Below are positions 44,080 through 53,154 of a stretch of DNA of 64,000 bases, in pieces. A model generated the notes under the pieces. It was not told the DNA's origin. It searched no databases and was given only the letters and a program-made list of their open reading frames with translations. The position numbers were made by a program, and so were the translations under genes. Each line of letters starts with the position of its first letter. Position 1 is the stretch's first letter. Source of the stretch: Puia sp. (lineage in GTDB: Bacteria > Bacteroidota > Bacteroidia > Chitinophagales > Chitinophagaceae); NCBI GenBank assembly GCA_031292515.1, contig JARLGZ010000153.1, positions 1-64,000 of the forward strand, given 5' to 3'.

Positions 44080-44850
44080 ATGAAGAGCAAAGAAGAGATC
44101 GTCCAAAACTGGTTGCCCAGGTATACCGGTGAAAAACTGGAAAACTTCGGCGAGTACATTCTGTTGACAAACTTCGAAAACTATGTTCAGCTGTTCGCAT
44201 CCTGGCATGGAGTGGACGTAGTGGGCGAACACAAGCCCATGCAATGCGCCACGGCAGGGGACATCACCATCATCAATTTTGGCATGGGCAGCCCCACCGC
44301 CGCCACGATCATGGACCTGCTTACGGCCATAAGCCCCAAAGCCGCTCTCTTCTTGGGAAAATGCGGAGGTCTGAAGAAACGCAATAAGATCGGCGACCTG
44401 ATCCTTCCGATAGCGGCCATCCGCGGCGAAGGAACCTCAAACGATTATTTTCCGCCCGAAGTGCCTGCCCTACCCGCGTTTGCCTTGCAAAAGGCCATCT
44501 CGACGACAATCCGGGACTATGCCGTCGACTACTGGACAGGAACCGTCTACACCACGAACCGCCGCGTGTGGGAGCACGATGAAGTCTTCAAGGAGTACCT
44601 GAAACGCATCCGCGCCTATGCGATCGACATGGAGACCGCGACGATCTTTTCCGTAGGCTTCTTCAACAAGATTCCCACAGGCGCCCTCCTGCTGGTGAGC
44701 GATCAGCCCATGATCCCGGAAGGAGTCAAGACCGCGGAAAGCGACCTGAAAGTGACGGGCAATTATGTGGAGAACCATCTCAGGATCGGCATCGACTCCC
44801 TGAAACAACTCATCAACAACGGCCTTACCGTAAGACATCTAAGATTTTAA
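44080..44850 (+). CDS. amn: AMP nucleosidase
   Basis: A 256-residue nucleoside-phosphorylase-fold protein. Key segments are ITIINFGMGSPTAATIMDLL, ALFLGKCGGLKKR, GEGTSNDYFPPEVPALP and the catalytic IDMETATIFSVGFFNK with TGALLLVSDQPMIPEG. It hydrolyses AMP to adenine and ribose 5-phosphate. This is the short form lacking the N-terminal domain of the enterobacterial enzyme, usual in Bacteroidota. It ends 9 bp before the ABC ATPase gene, which suggests read-through but not a shared pathway. Confidence 0.9.
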   Translation: MKSKEEIVQNWLPRYTGEKLENFGEYILLTNFENYVQLFASWHGVDVVGEHKPMQCATAGDITIINFGMGSPTAATIMDLLTAISPKAALFLGKCGGLKKRNKIGDLILPIAAIRGEGTSNDYFPPEVPALPAFALQKAISTTIRDYAVDYWTGTVYTTNRRVWEHDEVFKEYLKRIRAYAIDMETATIFSVGFFNKIPTGALLLVSDQPMIPEGVKTAESDLKVTGNYVENHLRIGIDSLKQLINNGLTVRHLRF

Positions 44851-44859
44851 TCCCGTAAT

Positions 44860-46617
44860 ATGTCCCCCCTGCTATCTATCAATAACCTGACGATTTCCTT
44901 TCTGTCGGAGACCGGCCTCGTACCCGGCGTGGAGAAAATAGACCTGGAGATCCGGCGCAACGAGATCGTGGCCCTCGTCGGTGAGTCCGGCTCGGGAAAA
45001 TCGATCACGTCCCTCTCGGTTATGCAACTCCTGCCAACCCCGCCGGCGAAATATCTTTCCGGCGAAATCCTGTTCACCGACCGCAGCGGTCGTCGGATCG
45101 ACCTCCTCAAACAGTCCTTTTCCCAAATGAGAAGGATAAGAGGAAGCCAGATCGCCATGATCTTCCAGGAACCCATGAGCTCCCTAAACCCCGCCCTGAC
45201 CTGCGGGGAACAAGTCGTCGAAGCTATCCGCGCTCACAACGAGACCTCCTGGCGGGAGGCCAGGGAACAAACCCTCGGGTTATTCGAAAAAGTCAGGCTC
45301 CCCGATCCCCCCGCGGTTTTTTCCCGTTACCCGCACCAACTCAGCGGAGGCCAAAAACAAAGGGTCATGATCGCCATCGCCATGAGCGGCCACCCCTCTC
45401 TCCTGATCTGCGATGAACCCACTACCGCCCTCGACGTGACCGTACAAAAGACCATCCTCCAACTCATCCGGGAACTGCAGCAAACGGAAAATATGGGCGT
45501 GCTCTTCATTACCCATGACCTGGGCGTAGTAGCCGAAATAGCAGACCGCGCGCTGGTCCTTTATAAAGGCAGGATCGTAGAGCAGGGGCCGGTAAAAGAA
45601 CTCTTTCAAAATCCGCAACACCCCTATACGAAGGGATTGCTGAACTGCCGTCCCATCCTCCACACCAAAGGCGAAAGACTGCCGGTAGTGAGCGATTTTA
45701 TGGGAGCTTTCCCACCCGCCCCGCTCCCCAACGACAAGAACGCCTTCGACAAGGACACCTCCGATAAGGACCCCGCCGGCAAGAACCCAGTCGGCAAGAA
45801 CACGAATCCCTCTCCCCCCATATCCCCGGAAATCCTGATCAAAGTAGAGCATTGCCGCGTCTGGTACCCCGCAAAGAAGAGTTTCCTCGGCAAAACCCGA
45901 TCTTATACAAAAGCCGTAGACGATGTGAGCTTTGAAATATATCGTGGAGAGACACTCGGTCTCGTCGGAGAATCGGGATCTGGCAAGTCGACCCTCGGAA
46001 GAGCCCTGCTTCGACTGGTCGGACTCACCGGGGGACGCATCCTTCTTGAAGGAGAATCCCTGTCCGGTTATAAACCCGCCGCGTTGAAAAAACTGCGCCG
46101 CCATATTCAGATCATCTTCCAGGACCCTTACTCCTCCTTGAACCCCCGCCTTACGGTCGGATCGGCCATCGCCGAAGTCCTGAAAGTGCATGGACTGGCT
46201 TCCACGGAGCAGGAACGCCGGGAACTGTCTATTGCATTACTCGAAAAAGTGAGCCTCACGGCAGCCCATTTCGACCGCTATCCGCATGAGTTCTCCGGGG
46301 GACAACGCCAAAGGGTCGTCATCGCAAGAGCCCTCGCCCTGCGCCCTTCCTTTATTGTTTGCGATGAGTCGGTATCGGCGCTGGACGTCAGCGTCCAGGC
46401 ACAGGTGTTGAACCTCCTGAATGACCTGAAAAAAGAATTCGGTTTTACCATAGTCTTCATTTCCCACGATCTGTCCGTCATCCGCTATATCAGCGACCGC
46501 ATCCTGGTCATGAACCGGGGGAAAGTGGAAGAGATCGGGGAAGCAGAGACCGTTTATAACCACCCGCAGTCTGCCTATACGAAAGCGCTGATCGCGGCGA
46601 TCCCGAAGGGATTTTAA
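44860..46617 (+). CDS. Fused dipeptide/oligopeptide ABC transporter ATP-binding protein (two NBDs)
   Basis: A 585-residue protein with two complete ATP-binding domains of the Dpp/Opp kind. The first (about residues 1-255) has GESGSGKSITSL, LSGGQKQRVMIAIAM and LLICDEPTTALD; the second (about 325-585) has GESGSGKSTLGRAL, FSGGQRQRVVIARAL and FIVCDESVSALD. Between them is a short linker rich in Lys/Asp/Asn-Pro repeats (DKDTSDKDPAGKNPVGKN). No permease or binding-protein gene is nearby, so the membrane partners must be elsewhere. Confidence 0.93.
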   Translation: MSPLLSINNLTISFLSETGLVPGVEKIDLEIRRNEIVALVGESGSGKSITSLSVMQLLPTPPAKYLSGEILFTDRSGRRIDLLKQSFSQMRRIRGSQIAMIFQEPMSSLNPALTCGEQVVEAIRAHNETSWREAREQTLGLFEKVRLPDPPAVFSRYPHQLSGGQKQRVMIAIAMSGHPSLLICDEPTTALDVTVQKTILQLIRELQQTENMGVLFITHDLGVVAEIADRALVLYKGRIVEQGPVKELFQNPQHPYTKGLLNCRPILHTKGERLPVVSDFMGAFPPAPLPNDKNAFDKDTSDKDPAGKNPVGKNTNPSPPISPEILIKVEHCRVWYPAKKSFLGKTRSYTKAVDDVSFEIYRGETLGLVGESGSGKSTLGRALLRLVGLTGGRILLEGESLSGYKPAALKKLRRHIQIIFQDPYSSLNPRLTVGSAIAEVLKVHGLASTEQERRELSIALLEKVSLTAAHFDRYPHEFSGGQRQRVVIARALALRPSFIVCDESVSALDVSVQAQVLNLLNDLKKEFGFTIVFISHDLSVIRYISDRILVMNRGKVEEIGEAETVYNHPQSAYTKALIAAIPKGF

Positions 46618-46640
46618 TACGCCGGGATAATTGTAATATC

Positions 46641-49600
46641 TTATTCGTCCTCCTCATTGCGTCCTCCGAAATAATCATTGTCGAGATAAAAGGACGCGGC
46701 GCCTTTATGACGGGAGACCAGCAATCTTTTAAGCTGTTTGTCAAATTGCTCGAGGGTGGGCTGATCAGGCTTGATTTTCTTATTGGTCAGCCTGACCAGT
46801 TCATTGTCATTATTCACCTCCCGGAGATCGAAAGGCTGCAACCCGCTGATGCCCATTTGCCAGTCGTCGTCCCTGCCGACCTTGTATTTGAAGAAATAGA
46901 CATACCCTTTATTGCGGTGTAACTGCACCAGCTTCTTATCGACATACTGAAGCGCGAAAAAATCGCTTTCCTTCCGGTTGCTTACCAGCTGGCTGCGCGC
47001 GATGTCCTGCTGGTTACGGAATTTGTCGGGAAACTTATTCTCCTGACCGACACGTTTCAGCTTCTTCAGCAACAGGCTCCGGTACTGATCATTGGCCGCA
47101 AGGGTCTGAATGATCGAATCGGCCACCGGTATATGATGACGGATCAGCAGCACGACAGTATTGAGCCTTACGGTCTCATCCCGGCTCCGCAGGAGCTTCT
47201 CAAAGAAACGGGGTACGACGGGGTTTTTGTCATAGAAGGGTTGCAACAGGACCGCAAAGTCGTCCAGCCCGTTATCCGCATCCTCGGTCTTGTCAGCTCC
47301 ATCCCACGAGCCCTCTTCATTATCATCGCCCTTCTTCTGCAACTTCTTCTCGTCCCTCTCCTCCTGCTTTTTCCATTGGATCTTGGCGTCGAAATAGATT
47401 TTGTTAAAATACGATTCATAATCAGGGCCCTTTAAATAACCGCTGTCTACCAACGATACCAGCAGGGATTGGATATTATCCTTGTAATCGTCGACACTCG
47501 ATAACTGCAGGAGTTCCGGGAAAAGTGTACGGGCCAGCGCCAGGGAGTCTCCGAGATCCTGGAACAGATAGCTATAGTCAGAGGAATTTTCAAAAACAGG
47601 AGGATCCTGCAGCAATAGCCTCTTCAGCATATCGTATGCCTGCCTGGTCTTATTGCGGGCCAGGGACTTAAAAACGGCATTCTGAAAAATACTGGTATCC
47701 CCCGCCCGGTCGTAGACGGTTTTTAGACCGGCAACCACTTCGTCTACCGACGCAGAATCGCTGATATACCCCAGCTCGTTGATAAGCCGGTTCTTGACCG
47801 TAAAATAATCCTTGTCATTGTACGTAAGAGAAGAAATCGCTTTCAGCAGGGCGGGTACCCCCCGGGGTCCGAAATAGATGTTGGGGATCGCCTCCTTTGC
47901 TCTTTTGCTGACTACCGAATCCTTGCTATAGAAATCCCGGAAAAAATAGTCCAGTTTGCTGCTGAAGATGGTCTCACCCATCCTCTTATCCAGCGGCCTC
48001 AGGGAGCCAAAGAACCGGCCGATGAATTCAGAAGGCTCGCCCAGGGAATCCTCGAGACTGATAACCCGGAAGAGACGGTTGTCCTTCAAAAATATCCAAT
48101 TGTGTATCTGCCGCGAAGTATTCGTATCCGAAAAAACATATTTATATCCCATCACGGAATCACTAAACAGGAACCGCTCCTTGCGGCTCACGATAAAGTC
48201 CTGGTTCAACCTTTTCTCATTGGTCTCCTCATTCCAGAATGACAGGGAGTCCTTCGGATAATAGTATTTCGGATAGGTCTCCATGCTCACATATACGGCC
48301 TCTCCCGTCGAATCATCCTCGAACAAAGCCGATTTGTTATGCGGCCAGTAGCCGCTGTAATCGGGAACGGATTGCAGAAATTCTTCGCTGGTCGCCCTTT
48401 CCATGATACTGCGGGCGTTATCGTCGATATCCGGGATGATCGGGGAGGTCACACGGATATTTACAAACGTGTCGACATAATTTTTAAAATCGTGATACCG
48501 AGGCTGGGTAAAATGGAAGGAGTCGAAAAATTCCGAAAAACGCTGGTCCTTGTTTTTGCTTCGGGCCGCCAGCAAATAATAATGCGGCCCCCTGATCAGG
48601 AATCGCGCCCTGATAAAAGAACCGTCTTTTTCAAGGAAAGACGCATCCAGGCATGGATACCCACTAAACCGTCCCATCTGCCGGTGAAGGGGTTTGTCAA
48701 TCCAATCGGACAGCCCGAAACTCTCTTCCATCAGGTCCAGGTCGACCGTATCTTCTTCCAGGTAACGATAATTTTGCACCGTCTTTTTCCAAACCAGGAA
48801 GGCATCACCGTCAGAAGGATCGAAGGCCTCATACTCCCAACGGGGAATCCCGTCCGGGTTGGTACGGTTGTCATTTTCAAAGGGAGCTCCGGGAAATCTG
48901 ACCCGGAAGCCGCCCTGCCTGGGCTCAAAATCCACGGCAGTACTTACCGGCGTACCGTTTGCGTCCTTCTGTCCGATCGCGCCGTTTTGTCCGGCCGCTC
49001 CCTCTTGCCCCATCTTTTTCAACAGCTCGATGGAACCAAAGAACTGCTCAGCCTCCTTTCCATCCACATAATTGCCCGTACCGCTCATCTTAAAGATCAA
49101 CACCTCGTAAGGCGTCACCAGGATATTGTACCGCTGCAGGTCCCCCCTTCTTGTCCGGTTGGTGATGTCGAACCCCTTATAGCCATTCCGGGTAATAGGT
49201 GTCTTCCTGAGGATCTTCCCGGGAATATTCTCATACAAAAGACTATCCACTTTCTTGAACAGGGTCTCTTCCCCGTGACCAAAAAAATAACCATGCGTCC
49301 GTACCCTGCCCACCATATAGTAAGCTCCGTTGCTCATATCCGCATATTGCCAGGCATCTTCCGCGTGGCGATTGTCCGCTCTCCGGTAGAGCTTTCCCGG
49401 CAGGCTGACGCTGAACCGGCCGTCATCCGAGGTATATTTCGAAAAGTTTACGGGGACTTTGCTTTTATCGACCTCCTCTTTCTGCAAAGCGTCCCGGTCC
49501 TGCATACTCACCGGACGCAAATGATACCCTTTGCGGCGCAGCAGTTCGATGACCCCTCTCTTACCCGGCAAATGAGCCGCCCCTACCCCTACGAACAGCG

Positions 49601-50429
49601 AATGCAATCGCACGATACTGTCGATAGAATGAGCCTGTATCTCATTGCGCCGGTACAGGAACTTCTCCATATAAGCTTCTGAAGGCTCCATCAGCTTCTC
49701 CAGGGAATCCAGCATGTCCAGGTCCCCGCGACGGTAAGCATCCTGGGTCTTCTTCTCCAGGTCGTACATCGTCTCCCCATCATTGTCCGCCGCCTTCTTC
49801 TTCTTGTCCTTCATCATATCCTGGGCCGCTTCCATAATCAGACGTTCCGTCTCGAAATAGTTTTCCACGCCCGTGGCCTGCTTTCCCAACTTTCTGCCGG
49901 TCTGATAAATATAGAGATCCAGGTAAGTATCCTCCTCGAAATCGGCCCTGCTCTGAAAGCTCCGGTAGAGCAAGCCGTTGATCAGGGTGGGCTCGTCACT
50001 CAGAGCCGTCTTTAAACGGTCCTCGTATTTTTCCAGCTGAAAGGATTTCTCGTTCAGGGAAGCCGCGGGAGCACCCTGGGTATAGAATCGCAGGTTCGAT
50101 TGCAGGTTTTGAAAACGAAAAAGCTGGTCCTGCCAGAGTTGCGGATCCAGTTCGAGGGCCACGATATCCGTTTTTTTGATGTCCAGGTAGAAAGAATCGC
50201 TAAGATGGAACACCAGCTTGCTGCTGACATGCATGGTCCCAAAAAGATAGGACGGCCTGGAGAGCCCGTTACCCGTGATCTCCCATAGAAGCGCCTGGTA
50301 TCTTTTCTCCTTTTTTTGTTGTGCCATCCCGGAAAAGGACGCCATCAGAAAACAAAAGGATACCAGTGAAAATATACGGATGACGGACGATCTTGACATA
50401 CAGTGGAATGGGTTCTTATGAAGATGCAT
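46641..50429 (-). CDS. Very large TraB/GumN-family protein
   Basis: A 1262-residue exported protein. After a signal peptide (best seen from the ATG at 50399, IRIFSLVSFCFLMAS to GMAQ) comes a TraB/PrgY/GumN domain: SYLFGTMHVSS with GTMH at 64-67, IVALELDPQ, and VGVGAAHLPGKRGVIELL at about 280-297. Two similar beta-rich modules follow at about 330-470 and 500-642 (FSVSLPGKLY/FRVRFPGAPF openings, FFGSIEL/FFDSFHF ends), reminiscent of PsbP-like folds, joined by a Gly-x-x linker at 474-492. Residues 660-1262 are unassigned, partly helical. Ordinary family members are about 300 residues, so this is an unusual multidomain form. Function unknown. Confidence 0.82.
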   Translation of the reverse strand: MHLHKNPFHCMSRSSVIRIFSLVSFCFLMASFSGMAQQKKEKRYQALLWEITGNGLSRPSYLFGTMHVSSKLVFHLSDSFYLDIKKTDIVALELDPQLWQDQLFRFQNLQSNLRFYTQGAPAASLNEKSFQLEKYEDRLKTALSDEPTLINGLLYRSFQSRADFEEDTYLDLYIYQTGRKLGKQATGVENYFETERLIMEAAQDMMKDKKKKAADNDGETMYDLEKKTQDAYRRGDLDMLDSLEKLMEPSEAYMEKFLYRRNEIQAHSIDSIVRLHSLFVGVGAAHLPGKRGVIELLRRKGYHLRPVSMQDRDALQKEEVDKSKVPVNFSKYTSDDGRFSVSLPGKLYRRADNRHAEDAWQYADMSNGAYYMVGRVRTHGYFFGHGEETLFKKVDSLLYENIPGKILRKTPITRNGYKGFDITNRTRRGDLQRYNILVTPYEVLIFKMSGTGNYVDGKEAEQFFGSIELLKKMGQEGAAGQNGAIGQKDANGTPVSTAVDFEPRQGGFRVRFPGAPFENDNRTNPDGIPRWEYEAFDPSDGDAFLVWKKTVQNYRYLEEDTVDLDLMEESFGLSDWIDKPLHRQMGRFSGYPCLDASFLEKDGSFIRARFLIRGPHYYLLAARSKNKDQRFSEFFDSFHFTQPRYHDFKNYVDTFVNIRVTSPIIPDIDDNARSIMERATSEEFLQSVPDYSGYWPHNKSALFEDDSTGEAVYVSMETYPKYYYPKDSLSFWNEETNEKRLNQDFIVSRKERFLFSDSVMGYKYVFSDTNTSRQIHNWIFLKDNRLFRVISLEDSLGEPSEFIGRFFGSLRPLDKRMGETIFSSKLDYFFRDFYSKDSVVSKRAKEAIPNIYFGPRGVPALLKAISSLTYNDKDYFTVKNRLINELGYISDSASVDEVVAGLKTVYDRAGDTSIFQNAVFKSLARNKTRQAYDMLKRLLLQDPPVFENSSDYSYLFQDLGDSLALARTLFPELLQLSSVDDYKDNIQSLLVSLVDSGYLKGPDYESYFNKIYFDAKIQWKKQEERDEKKLQKKGDDNEEGSWDGADKTEDADNGLDDFAVLLQPFYDKNPVVPRFFEKLLRSRDETVRLNTVVLLIRHHIPVADSIIQTLAANDQYRSLLLKKLKRVGQENKFPDKFRNQQDIARSQLVSNRKESDFFALQYVDKKLVQLHRNKGYVYFFKYKVGRDDDWQMGISGLQPFDLREVNNDNELVRLTNKKIKPDQPTLEQFDKQLKRLLVSRHKGAASFYLDNDYFGGRNEEDE

Positions 50430-50513
50430 AAAAGACGGGAAAACATAAAAATTATTTTGTCCTGCCTCGTCGGAGGCCGTGAATTTTAATTTTTTATTCT
50501 AATTTAAAAACAC

Positions 50514-50521
50514 TACCTTTG
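50514..50521 (+). promoter_or_regulatory. Candidate Bacteroidota promoter -7 box upstream of queA
   Basis: TACCTTTG fits the Bacteroidota -7 consensus TAnnTTTG. The -33 region is T-rich but lacks a clean TTTG. Transcription starting a few bases downstream would give a leader of about 280 bases before queA. Confidence 0.45.
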
Positions 50522-50680
50522 CCAACTTGAAAAATCATGCCGTAACATGATATCAAATCGGGTGCCGTAAGACCTGGTTTGTGCCGGACAAACCCTTCAA
50601 CAGATTCTTCTTACCACTTCACTTTGGTGTCATGCGCAATGATCGCTTGAGATAGCCGTTTTACAATTGCCATTTCCGAC
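50522..50680 (+). ncRNA. Candidate structured leader or small RNA upstream of queA
   Basis: In the 376-bp space between the TraB-family gene and queA no coding frame is evident. Downstream of the promoter box there are two perfect short hairpins: ATCATG-CCGTAA-CATGAT at 50535-50552 and GGTTTGT-GCCGG-ACAAACC at 50576-50594, then a weaker ACCA/TGGT pairing near 50614-50628. I cannot match it to a known riboswitch or RNA family, so it is a candidate only. Confidence 0.35.
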
Positions 50681-50691
50681 ATTCATTTTTC

Positions 50692-50790
50692 GACAGTACA
50701 TTTTCAACAGTACAACAGTGCAGTTTCGACAGCGCAGTTTCGATCATAGTTTTATTCGATCACGGTTTTATTCGATAGCAGTTTTAGTTA
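50692..50790. repeat. Degenerate repeats upstream of queA
   Basis: Two interleaved motifs recur: CAGTACATTTTCAACAGTAC followed by GCAGTTTCGACAGCGCAGTT, then three copies of a unit like TCGATCACGGTTTTAT. They occupy the last 110 bases before the queA ATG. Confidence 0.6.
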
Positions 50791-50805
50791 ATATAAAAAA
50801 TTCAC

Positions 50806-51855
50806 ATGAAGCTTTCACAGTTCAAGTTTGACCTCCCATTAAATCTTATTGCCCAGCACCCTGCGAAAAAAAGAGAAGACAGCCGCATGATGGTTGTCCA
50901 CCGCAAGACCGGCCAGATAGAAAACAAGCATTTCCGCGATATCCTCGAATACTTTGATGACAAGGACGTGTTTGTAGTAAACAATACAAAAGTCTTCCCG
51001 GCCCGCATGTATGGACGCAAGGAGAAGACGGGCGCCAAAATAGAAGTATTTCTCCTGCGCGAACTGAACAAGCCGAACCGCCTCTGGGACGTGATCGTGG
51101 ATCCCGCCAGGAAGATACGGGTGGGCAACAAGCTTTACTTCGGAGACAACGACGAACTGGTGGCAGAAGTGATCGACAACACGACCAGCCGCGGACGTAC
51201 GATCCGCTTTCTGTGGGACGGCAGCGACGACGAGTTTCGCCAGGTCCTGGAAGTACTGGGCGAAACCCCGCTACCCAAATACATAAAACGCAAACCGGAC
51301 GAAGAAGACAAAGAACGCTACCAGACCGTCTATGCGAAACACGAGGGAGCCGTAGCCGCGCCGACGGCCGGCTTGCATTTCAGCAAGGAACTGATTAAAA
51401 GGCTCGAGATAAAAGGGATCCGTTTTGCGGAAGTCACCCTCCACACCGGCCTGGGGACCTTCCGCCCGATCGAGGTAGAAGACCTGAGCAAACACAAGAT
51501 GGATGCGGAATATTACCGTATAGAAGAAGACGCCTGCAAAATCGTCAACAAAGCACGCCAGGGAAGCCACCGGATCTGCTCGGTAGGCACCACCACCATG
51601 CGCGCCATCGAATCTTCCTTCACGGCTGAAAAACTATTAAAGCCTTCCGAAGGATGGACAAACACTTTCATCCACCCCCCCTATACATTCAATATTGCCG
51701 ATGCGCTGGTCACGAATTTTCACCTGCCCAAAACCAGCCTCCTGATCATGACCTGCGCCTTTGCCGGTTATGACCTCGCCATGGAAGCCTACCGCAGAGC
51801 CATCAAGGACAAATATCGTTTCTTCAGCTACGGAGACGCGATGCTGGTAATCTAG
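50806..51855 (+). CDS. queA: tRNA preQ1(34) S-adenosylmethionine ribosyltransferase-isomerase
   Basis: A 349-residue QueA of standard length. Family segments include [62 protein letters not shown] and [19 protein letters not shown]. It moves the ribosyl part of AdoMet to preQ1 in tRNA anticodons, making epoxyqueuosine. It is preceded by a long untranslated leader with hairpins and followed by inverted heptamer repeats and an intrinsic terminator. Confidence 0.97.
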   Translation: MKLSQFKFDLPLNLIAQHPAKKREDSRMMVVHRKTGQIENKHFRDILEYFDDKDVFVVNNTKVFPARMYGRKEKTGAKIEVFLLRELNKPNRLWDVIVDPARKIRVGNKLYFGDNDELVAEVIDNTTSRGRTIRFLWDGSDDEFRQVLEVLGETPLPKYIKRKPDEEDKERYQTVYAKHEGAVAAPTAGLHFSKELIKRLEIKGIRFAEVTLHTGLGTFRPIEVEDLSKHKMDAEYYRIEEDACKIVNKARQGSHRICSVGTTTMRAIESSFTAEKLLKPSEGWTNTFIHPPYTFNIADALVTNFHLPKTSLLIMTCAFAGYDLAMEAYRRAIKDKYRFFSYGDAMLVI

Positions 51856-51856
51856 G

Positions 51857-51908
51857 TAGTGAGTAGTCAGGGCTTAGTAGCGAGTGGCCGGTGGTTGTCA
51901 GTGGTGAG
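51857..51908. repeat. Heptanucleotide repeats, inverted orientation, 3' of queA
   Basis: TAGTGAG, TAGTCAG, TAGCGAG, TGGCCGG and TGGTGAG units, mostly in 7-base phase, are the reverse complement of the CTCACYA family. They begin two bases after the queA stop. Two copies of ACAATGAACAATCA follow at about 51914-51941. Confidence 0.7.
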
Positions 51909-52002
51909 TGGAGGACAATGAACAATCAGACAATGAACAATCAATCAAATCGCCTGAAATGGGTACTCCGATATCCTGGCCGGCGACTAATGATCTAACG
52001 AT

Positions 52003-52036
52003 AAAAAAGCGTCCTTCAAAAAAGGCCGCTTTTTTT
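52003..52036 (+). terminator. Intrinsic terminator downstream of queA
   Basis: AAAAAAGCGTCC pairs with GGCCGCTTTTTTT across a 9-base loop with one internal mismatch, ending in seven T residues. It terminates + strand transcription from queA. Confidence 0.75.
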
Positions 52037-52143
52037 ATAACACAAATTTCCCATAAATCCGAAATCCGATGTCCGGAATAACGGTTTATCCAACAAGAAT
52101 GATTTATTTTGGAAATGATCTATTTTAGATACCATTAAAAAGT

Positions 52144-53079
52144 ATGACGATGATTGCATCCCGGAAGCTATTTCTCATTCTGACAACCTTTTTATCCACG
52201 ATCATGGCGAAAACAAATGCCCAGCAGGTACTGCCTTTGTATGACGACTCCATCCCCAATTCCCGTCCCTCAAAGAACGAAGAAACCACGAAGATGGACG
52301 GCAGGATACTGGTCATCAGCAAAGTCACCCGGCCGACGCTCACCGTCTTCCTGCCCCCAAAAGACCGGGCCACCGGAACAGCCATCCTGGTCTGCCCGGG
52401 TGGGGGCTATGGTATCGTAGCCGCAGGTCACGAGGGCACCGACATTGCCAAACGATTAAACGAAGACGGGATAACCGCCTTCGTCCTAAAATACAGGATC
52501 CCGAACGATCAGACCATGATCGATAAGGAGATAGGGCCCCTCCAGGACGCCCAAAGGGCCATTCAATTGATAAGACTCCACGCGGCACAATGGGGCGTTA
52601 AACCCGGCAGGCTGGGTATCATGGGTTTCTCCGCGGGAGGCCACCTCGCCTCCACAGCCGGCACCCACTTTAATAAAGCCTACGTCGAAAATCACAGCAA
52701 CGCTAACCTGAGACCGGATTTCATGGTCCTGCTCTACCCCGTCATCAGTTTCTCCGACAGCACCGGGCATAGGGGATCCAGGGATAACCTGATCGGCAAA
52801 ACCCCTTCCATGGCCAAGATCCGGGAATATTCAAATGAATTACAGGTCAGCCCGCAAACACCACCCGCTTTTCTCGTGCATGCAGGGGATGACAATGTCG
52901 TGAAAGTGCAGAACAGCATTGATTTCTACGAAGCGCTCCAACGCAACGGTGTGCCCGCGGAACTACACATCTATCCGAAGGGAGGACACGGCTTCGGGTT
53001 GGACAACCCCACCACAAAAGATCAGTGGATGGACCGTCTCCTGAACTGGCTTAGCGCGGGCGGATTGCTGGAGAAATAG
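52144..53079 (+). CDS. Secreted alpha/beta-hydrolase (acetyl-esterase type), second copy
   Basis: A 311-residue exported hydrolase (signal peptide FLILTTFLSTIMAKTNAQ). Motifs are VCPGGGYGIVAAGHEG (oxyanion region), GIMGFSAGGHLAS (nucleophile Ser), VHAGDDNVVKV (acid) and YPKGGHGFGLDN (His). It shares architecture and several motifs with the esterase at 3869-4780 and is likely a paralog with a sugar-ester substrate. It stands alone after the queA terminator. Confidence 0.86.
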   Translation: MTMIASRKLFLILTTFLSTIMAKTNAQQVLPLYDDSIPNSRPSKNEETTKMDGRILVISKVTRPTLTVFLPPKDRATGTAILVCPGGGYGIVAAGHEGTDIAKRLNEDGITAFVLKYRIPNDQTMIDKEIGPLQDAQRAIQLIRLHAAQWGVKPGRLGIMGFSAGGHLASTAGTHFNKAYVENHSNANLRPDFMVLLYPVISFSDSTGHRGSRDNLIGKTPSMAKIREYSNELQVSPQTPPAFLVHAGDDNVVKVQNSIDFYEALQRNGVPAELHIYPKGGHGFGLDNPTTKDQWMDRLLNWLSAGGLLEK

Positions 53080-53154
53080 ATTCCTGGCTTTAGCTTCCAT
53101 TCTCTTCGACCTGGATCATGCCCCTGCTGCTCACGGGCCGCCACCAACCCTTCA

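Noticed and set aside
48339-49682. 447-codon open frame on the + strand
   Set aside because: Antisense to the TraB/GumN gene, with no recognisable motif.
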